Source: JAYTQQ01 sp043746635
GTDB lineage: Bacteria > Bdellovibrionota > Bdellovibrionia > Bdellovibrionales > JAMPXM01
Assembly: GCA_043746635.1 (NCBI GenBank)
Contig: JAYTQQ010000285.1
Location: 1 to 11,196 of the forward strand
Reading direction: 5' to 3'
Length of the DNA: 11,196 bases
The notes below the pieces were generated by a model. The model was not told the origin of the DNA, did no database searches, and saw only the letters and a program-made list of their open reading frames with translations. A program made the translations under genes and the position numbers. Shown piece by piece: positions 6,551 through 11,196 of this stretch (the stretch's first letter is position 1; every line of letters starts with the position of its first letter).

Positions 6551-6998
6551 TTTCTTTTTGCCAAGAGGCCTCGGGAGTGGGGGATGTGAGTTGCTCGTAT
6601 TTGAGCATCGTGCCACTGGGGGCGAAGGTAATTCGGTTGTGGTCAATCTGTTTGAGATTTCCGGAAACGTCTGAATCGTAAATGTACTGATCCACCACAG
6701 TGTTTTTTTGAGAGTCGAGGACATAGTTTTCCGCGACCAATTCGATTTTGAAGAATCCAAATTGACCATGACTATCATATCCGCCAAGGAGGCTGAAAGA
6801 GTCATCGTGTCTCTGATTTCTATTTACAATCGAACTCACCAGTGCACGATAGGTAAAACTATCTCCAGGTAAATCCTGGCCTGATTTTAACGCAGTTTGG
6901 ATCAATTTCTGCCATGAGGAATCGCCGATAGCGGAAGCGGAACTACGGCTTTGAAAAAAACTCATTAAAACGACAGAAAAAATGATCAAATATTTCAT
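6516..6998 (-). CDS. small secreted protein of unknown function
   Basis: The 160-residue product begins with a Sec signal peptide: MKYL, a hydrophobic core, then ASA at 21-23 as a likely signal peptidase I site. The mature part of about 137 residues has no cysteine and no motif I recognise. It is polar and beta-rich in look, with a repeated hydrophobic/polar alternation around FGFFKIELVAENYV and a conserved-looking GGYDSHGQFG. It is probably periplasmic or exported. The ATG at 6998-6996 lacks a clear Shine-Dalgarno. A weak promoter could be TTGCTT with TATGTT 18 bases on (about 7037-7008). It is convergent with the lipoprotein gene, and no terminator separates them. Confidence 0.75.
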   Translation of the reverse strand: MKYLIIFSVVLMSFFQSRSSASAIGDSSWQKLIQTALKSGQDLPGDSFTYRALVSSIVNRNQRHDDSFSLLGGYDSHGQFGFFKIELVAENYVLDSQKNTVVDQYIYDSDVSGNLKQIDHNRITFAPSGTMLKYEQLTSPTPEASWQKEIKFLENYYSQN

Positions 6999-7054
6999 GC
7001 GTCACAACATAACGCACTTTTTGTATTAAAAGCAAGATTTTTTAGAGCAGAAAT

Positions 7055-7246
7055 TTGATCTTTTTGTTTTGGGACCGCGAGATTGAAATCGCAATGATTC
7101 TCGATAAAACCGCCCCTGGTCTGACCACAAGACTTCATGGAGCGCTTATTTTTTATTTTGGCGGTTTTGTGCAAGAGGATCCAAACGTATTCGTGACCGT
7201 GATCGCCGTAAATGAATTCGAGCTTTTAAGGAAACTTGACCTTTGA
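7055..7246 (+). CDS. doubtful 63-codon ORF in the gap between two minus-strand genes
   Basis: This is the only open frame in the 274-base gap 6999-7272. It would start with TTG at 7055 (or ATG at 7094) and encode a product rich in hydrophobic residues, including HGALIFYFGGFVQED. Neither start has a good ribosome binding site and I recognise no family. It could be a small real gene, a remnant, or chance. The rest of the gap shows no tRNA, terminator or repeat. Confidence 0.25.
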   Translation: MIFLFWDREIEIAMILDKTAPGLTTRLHGALIFYFGGFVQEDPNVFVTVIAVNEFELLRKLDL

Positions 7247-7272
7247 CTGAGCAATACTCTGTCGGGAAATGG

Positions 7273-10200
7273 CTATAAGAACAACTCGCGCAGATCATCC
7301 ATTTTCAAGCCTTTAAAGAGACTCTTCTCACTTGAAACCACAGCACTTGCCAACGCACGTTTCTTATCTTGAAGGGCTAGGATTTTTTCTTCGACGGTGT
7401 CCTTAGCTATTAATTTATACGCAAAAACCTTCTTTTTTTGTCCAATCCTATGAGCGCGGTCAATCGCTTGAGACTCAGCCGCAGGATTCCACCATGGGTC
7501 CAAGATAAACACATAGTCTGCTGAGGTCAGATTCAATCCAACGCCTCCGGCTTTCAGGCTAATCAAAAAGGCTTGAATGTTTTCATTTTCTTGAAAATTT
7601 TTAACTCGATCGGCCCTCTTATTCGTTTTTCCGTCCAAATATTCATATTGAATTTTTCGGCTCTTCAAAGACTTTTCCAGAAGCTTTAAGAGGCTTGTAA
7701 ATTGAGAGAAAATCAGAGCCTTATGCCCATCTGCAATCACAGTCTCTAACTGCTCTAATAGCATATCAAATTTTGCCGACGATCCTTGGGCTAAGTCACT
7801 ATTCAATAAACCAGGATGGCATGAGGCCTGACGAAGTCTCAATAGCGCCTCTAAGATTTCAATTTTTGATCTTTTGAATCCCTTTTTCTCTATTTTTCCG
7901 CTGAGATTCTTCCAGTAATAGTTTTTCAGTTCATTATACTTTTGCCTCTCAGGTGCCGACAACTCGCAGTATAAAATTTGTACTGATTTTTTAGGAAGGT
8001 CTTTTAAAACCTCGTCCTTAGTTCTACGTAAAATAAATGGTCGTAGCGATTTTGCCAGCGATTGAATTGCCTCGGGATCCATCTCATTCGAATATTTGTC
8101 AGCCAAGCTCTCTGAAATAAGGCCTGGAGTGACAATGGATAAGATCGAAAATAAATCTTTCAGTGAGTTTTCTACCGGCGTCCCGGTCAAAGCAATTTTC
8201 TTCTTTGCTTTGATCAATTTACAAGCTAAATGAGCTTGGGATTCTGCGTTTTTGACGTAGTGAGCTTCATCTAAGATAAAATAATCAAATTCGATTTTTT
8301 GAAACTTCTCAATATCGTTGCGAAACGTTTGGTAAGTCGTGACGATCACATGGGCCCCTTCAAATTCATTTATACGTTCAGCACGATCGATGCCTGTATA
8401 ATCATGAACTCTTAAATGGGGGGTGAACTTTTTCGCCTCAGCAATCCAGTTGTACACCAAACTCTTTGGGGCAAGAATAAGTGCCTGTGATTTATTGTGT
8501 GGCTTGTTTTGTTTAGCGAGGGCGGCGAGAACTTGAATGGTTTTTCCTAAACCCATGTCGTCAGCTAATACCGAGCCGATCTCGTGTTTTGCCATGAGAC
8601 TTAGCCAAGAGAGTCCTTTCTTTTGGTAGCCTCGAAGTTTACCTTTAAATCGAGAGTCCAACTCGACCTCACGAATATCGTTCATGTCTTGAATTATTCG
8701 CTGAAAGGTTTTAAATTTTCTATCTGCTTTAAAATTTTTATCTTCGGTGAGCCGTGCTCCGTAAAAAAGAGCCTGAATTTTAGAGAGGCGAATACCGTCA
8801 CCTTCTGCCAGTCCAGCTCTCGCCATATCTCCGAATTTCTTTATCCACTCCTCTCGGATGATTCCTGTGGTACCATCAGCTAGGGCAATGAATCTTTGGC
8901 CGGACTTTAAATTTTGCAAAAGATGTGGGAGACTCAATTTAAATCCGTTTCCAAATTCAAACTCAACCTGAAGGTCAAACCAATCTATCCCTGAAGAAAT
9001 CACAGCTGTAAAATCTTTGCTAGCATTGACTTTCTTTTTAAAGGCAACAACCTCCCAGCCCGCCTGAAAAGCTCTTTCTACAACAAGAGCCAGTTTGTCT
9101 TCAGAAATCGGAATAAAATCACTTTGAAATCGATTTGGACTCTCTGCAAATTCAATTAATTTCTGAAATTCAGCGGCCTCGGAATCAGCTTTTCTTTGAA
9201 AGATCGTGCCTGTCGAAGCTTGATAGACGCGGCTTCGTGCATCACTAAAAGCGACAAACTCCTCGCCATATTCAAAGCATACTTGACCAAAGATGCCACT
9301 AACTTCGGGCGAAGTATCAAGAACAAGACGAACCTTTGAATATTGTTCTTGGTTCTTGAGGCCGAGCGATTCAGGAAAAGCTATTTCGGGAAAATGAGTT
9401 GATTGAAAGCAAAAGTCCAGAAAACCCTTCACTTCGTCTCTTGGAATGAAAATTTCTGGATCCTTTTTAAACAGAAAATACCATTCCTCATGGGACTCAA
9501 AGTTGGTTCCCACCAAATCAGAACCATCGAGGAGGTATGGAGAAATATAAGTCTGACTTGAAGATATTGAAAGTGTTTTAATACTGTTCGTGAGACTTCC
9601 TTTGAGGGTATAGCCGTCGGCAGAATCAAATAGAGAGAGTTTAATTTTAAGTTGGTCTGCGCTAAATTTAACTGGCCGAAAACCTAAGTCACCGGTCAAC
9701 ATAAGGAGCTTTTGAGTAGCACTCAATTCAGTAAGTTGGGTATCCATAACTTGGGGCTGCAAATATGCAAAATCGTTTTTGGGCTCAGAACCATAGTAGT
9801 AAGGCCGATGGGACTTTGCAGGCGACATCCCTAAAATGGCCCAAAGTACTCTTCTATCGAGCGCATCCTCGTAAAGAACAATTTGATCTTGGGTAACTGA
9901 GCAATTTTTAAGAGCTCCCAGCTCACCGGACTTTTTTCTTTCTTTAGAGTAAAATCTCAAAATCCATTTTTTTTCGCTCGTGTCTTGTTCAAAATCAATA
10001 ACAAAAAACCCGATCCTCACCGGCGTTGCTGAAGGCTGGGAGTAATTAATAGGCTGTGCTTTTGACTTTCTATTTTTATCTGAAAGTTTTTTTAACTCTA
10101 GAAATTTATTCTTCCAAAGTGGTAATGGGGGGGCTAGACCATCTTGGATTTGTTTCGGTAGCAATTGTGATAGTGTCATTTGCCGTGAGGGCAGTAAATC

Positions 10201-10515
10201 AGTCGCCGGAGTGACGTCCCGTGGAGATATATTTTGAGAAAAAAACTCGCGCTCATTTGCCTTGAGTATTGCCGCCCAAGTATGTTTACATTCAAAGCCC
10301 TTTTCAAAATAGGGGCAGGTACAGGTGCTCACTAATTGATATTTGTGATTCAGTCGTAGGCGCACTTCATAAATTCTGGTTCCATAAACTTTAAAAAAGA
10401 CCTCGCGATCCACGATCAAAGAAATCACTTCAACACGATCACCATTAAAATAGTCTTCTCCGCGTTTTCGAATGTGGGGATCAAAGTCCTTAGCAAAAAT
10501 TGAAAGATTTGACAT
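7273..10515 (-). CDS. SWIM zinc-finger SNF2-family ATPase/helicase
   Basis: This 1080-residue protein is a DNA-translocating ATPase of the Swi2/Snf2 superfamily, related in its motor to RapA/HepA. A SWIM zinc finger lies near the N-terminus: Cys65, Cys67, Cys76 and His78 in CTCPYFEKGFECKH. A long unrecognised region (about 100-600) precedes the motor. Motif I is DDMGLGKT (652-659, Lys658), motif II is DEAH (749-752), and LTGTPVENS follows. The second lobe has ALIFSQF, a GGVGLNL stretch and motif VI QAIDRAHRIGQ (1016-1026). I chose the ATG at 10515: GGAG lies 6 bases upstream, whereas the TTG at 10533 has none. B. subtilis has a SNF2 protein (YwqA) and a SWIM protein (YwqB) as separate genes; here they are fused. 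It overlaps the upstream regulator by 26 bp and is probably translated with it. Substrate and pathway are unknown; nucleic-acid remodelling or RNA polymerase recycling are possible. Confidence 0.93.
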   Translation of the reverse strand: MSNLSIFAKDFDPHIRKRGEDYFNGDRVEVISLIVDREVFFKVYGTRIYEVRLRLNHKYQLVSTCTCPYFEKGFECKHTWAAILKANEREFFSQNISPRDVTPATDLLPSRQMTLSQLLPKQIQDGLAPPLPLWKNKFLELKKLSDKNRKSKAQPINYSQPSATPVRIGFFVIDFEQDTSEKKWILRFYSKERKKSGELGALKNCSVTQDQIVLYEDALDRRVLWAILGMSPAKSHRPYYYGSEPKNDFAYLQPQVMDTQLTELSATQKLLMLTGDLGFRPVKFSADQLKIKLSLFDSADGYTLKGSLTNSIKTLSISSSQTYISPYLLDGSDLVGTNFESHEEWYFLFKKDPEIFIPRDEVKGFLDFCFQSTHFPEIAFPESLGLKNQEQYSKVRLVLDTSPEVSGIFGQVCFEYGEEFVAFSDARSRVYQASTGTIFQRKADSEAAEFQKLIEFAESPNRFQSDFIPISEDKLALVVERAFQAGWEVVAFKKKVNASKDFTAVISSGIDWFDLQVEFEFGNGFKLSLPHLLQNLKSGQRFIALADGTTGIIREEWIKKFGDMARAGLAEGDGIRLSKIQALFYGARLTEDKNFKADRKFKTFQRIIQDMNDIREVELDSRFKGKLRGYQKKGLSWLSLMAKHEIGSVLADDMGLGKTIQVLAALAKQNKPHNKSQALILAPKSLVYNWIAEAKKFTPHLRVHDYTGIDRAERINEFEGAHVIVTTYQTFRNDIEKFQKIEFDYFILDEAHYVKNAESQAHLACKLIKAKKKIALTGTPVENSLKDLFSILSIVTPGLISESLADKYSNEMDPEAIQSLAKSLRPFILRRTKDEVLKDLPKKSVQILYCELSAPERQKYNELKNYYWKNLSGKIEKKGFKRSKIEILEALLRLRQASCHPGLLNSDLAQGSSAKFDMLLEQLETVIADGHKALIFSQFTSLLKLLEKSLKSRKIQYEYLDGKTNKRADRVKNFQENENIQAFLISLKAGGVGLNLTSADYVFILDPWWNPAAESQAIDRAHRIGQKKKVFAYKLIAKDTVEEKILALQDKKRALASAVVSSEKSLFKGLKMDDLRELFL

Positions 10516-11182
10516 CGATATCTCCGAAAGCAAATTGTAAAATTCTAAAAAACCAGAAGTGGCCTACACCACTTGTTAGAAACAAACTTTGCCGAGGTGG
10601 CGAGTCTTTATCCATTTTCGCCACTATGCTTTGAACTGCAGTGATTCGAAGATTTAGTGTTTCGAAGTGGCACTCTATCTCTGGCAAAAGAGATCCTGTC
10701 TGCGCACTTCCTTTTACGAACAAATTCGTGGCCGTGATATTTCTCGCCGCAGCAGTGACAACTCTTTGCTCCAAATTATTTTGCAAAATTTCGGCTGAAG
10801 ACAGGCTAGCCATGGGAGCAAATCCCCAGGCTTTCAACTGGTCTCTAGGAAAAACACCAAGTTTAACTAAATCAGAAAGCTTGCCACGTCCATTTTGAAT
10901 GATTTCTCTTAGAGTGAAAATTGGGGCATATTGAGCTGCCTTCTTTTCGGCTTCAAAAATAATCTTAACCAAGGTCGCCGCCGTAATGTTGCTCTTAGAA
11001 TGTTTATCTACAACCATAACATCTAAGTTAGCACATACCATTTTGGAAATATCTTCGAGCGTGACGTAACAACTCCGTTGGGTGTCATATAGCTTGCGGT
11101 TCCGATATCTTTTTACAAGCCTCACTCTGCCACTTTCAATTGACTGCGCTAGAGCAGGCATTGGTTCGGTCTGATTGATCAA
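10490..11182 (-). CDS. PhaR-type regulator (PHB accumulation DNA-binding domain)
   Basis: Residues about 20-80 match the PHB_acc_N family: RVRLVKRYRNRKLYDT, then YVTLEDISKMV, then VVDKHSKSNIT. In PHA-producing bacteria PhaR binds DNA and PHB to control phasin genes. Whether this protein does so is unknown, since no PHA gene is in view. The remainder (80-230) is helical with no recognised motif. The start is TTG at 11182: GGAGG (11193-11189) lies 6 bases upstream, and the ATG at 11161 has no such site. The C-terminal 35 residues or so read through a hairpin (10547-10574) and the next gene's ribosome binding site, so the tail may be a frame extension. The overlap with the SNF2 gene is 26 bp and suggests one transcript. 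Confidence 0.8.
   Translation of the reverse strand: MINQTEPMPALAQSIESGRVRLVKRYRNRKLYDTQRSCYVTLEDISKMVCANLDVMVVDKHSKSNITAATLVKIIFEAEKKAAQYAPIFTLREIIQNGRGKLSDLVKLGVFPRDQLKAWGFAPMASLSSAEILQNNLEQRVVTAAARNITATNLFVKGSAQTGSLLPEIECHFETLNLRITAVQSIVAKMDKDSPPRQSLFLTSGVGHFWFFRILQFAFGDIDVKSFNFC
10547..10574 (-). terminator. terminator-like hairpin inside the end of the regulator ORF
   Basis: On the minus strand AAGTGG (10574-10569) pairs with CCACTT (10562-10557) around a six-base loop, followed by CTGG and six T (10552-10547). The stem is short and four bases separate it from the T run, so termination would be partial at best. It lies about 32 bases before the SNF2 start and could attenuate that gene. 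Confidence 0.4.
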
Positions 11183-11196
11183 AATAGGCCTCCGAA

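Noticed and set aside
10641..10898. Plus-strand ORF opposite the PhaR-type regulator
   Set aside because: The minus-strand frame has a recognised domain and a good ribosome binding site; the plus-strand frame has neither.
7273..11182. A SNF2-type helicase beside a regulator as a phage-defence island
   Set aside because: Defence systems with SNF2-like helicases (for example DISARM) carry methyltransferase, nuclease or other partners; none is present. The neighbour has a PhaR-type domain.

Overview
The window is a chromosomal stretch from a Gram-negative bacterium. A lipoprotein signal, a Sec signal peptide, an excellent sigma-54 promoter and an MdlA/MdlB-type ABC pair all point that way. The gene style and the tRNA-Thr / tuf / tRNA-Trp order fit a deltaproteobacterium-like lineage such as Bdellovibrionota, but that taxonomic call is an inference from memory, not something the sequence proves.

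Region 1 (about 1-1740, minus strand) is translation machinery. tRNA-Thr(GGU) lies upstream of tuf (EF-Tu), which has its own promoter, a strong ribosome binding site and an intrinsic terminator. tRNA-Trp(CCA) follows. In many bacteria secE-nusG comes next, which here would lie beyond the left edge. Between the tuf terminator and the tRNA-Trp promoter sits an unexplained 85-base hairpin element with 23-bp arms and TA at both tips.

Region 2 (1912-5485, plus strand) is a two-gene operon for a heterodimeric ABC exporter. The genes overlap by 8 bp. The subunits are asymmetric: the first has Asp where the catalytic Glu should be, and the second has LSVGE in place of LSGGQ, so one ATP site is predicted canonical and the other degenerate. 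A clear terminator closes the operon.

Region 3 (5553-7272) holds small envelope genes of unknown function. A near-consensus sigma-54 promoter drives a cysteine-rich lipoprotein that starts with TTG. Its frame continues beyond an amber stop for another 65 codons with protein-like, cysteine-containing sequence, which raises a nonsense mutation or readthrough. A convergent gene encodes a small secreted protein. The remaining gap carries only a doubtful 63-codon ORF.

Region 4 (7273-11182, minus strand) is a two-gene unit. A regulator with the PhaR-type (PHB accumulation) DNA-binding domain overlaps by 26 bp the start of a 1080-residue SWIM zinc-finger / SNF2-family ATPase. The end of the regulator ORF runs through a terminator-like hairpin, so either the last part of that ORF is a recent extension or the hairpin attenuates the helicase gene.

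I found no CRISPR array, insertion sequence with transposase, phage gene or recognisable defence cassette. The most unusual items are the hairpin element at 147-231, the sigma-54-driven lipoprotein with its interrupted frame, and the PhaR-type regulator / SWIM-SNF2 pairing.
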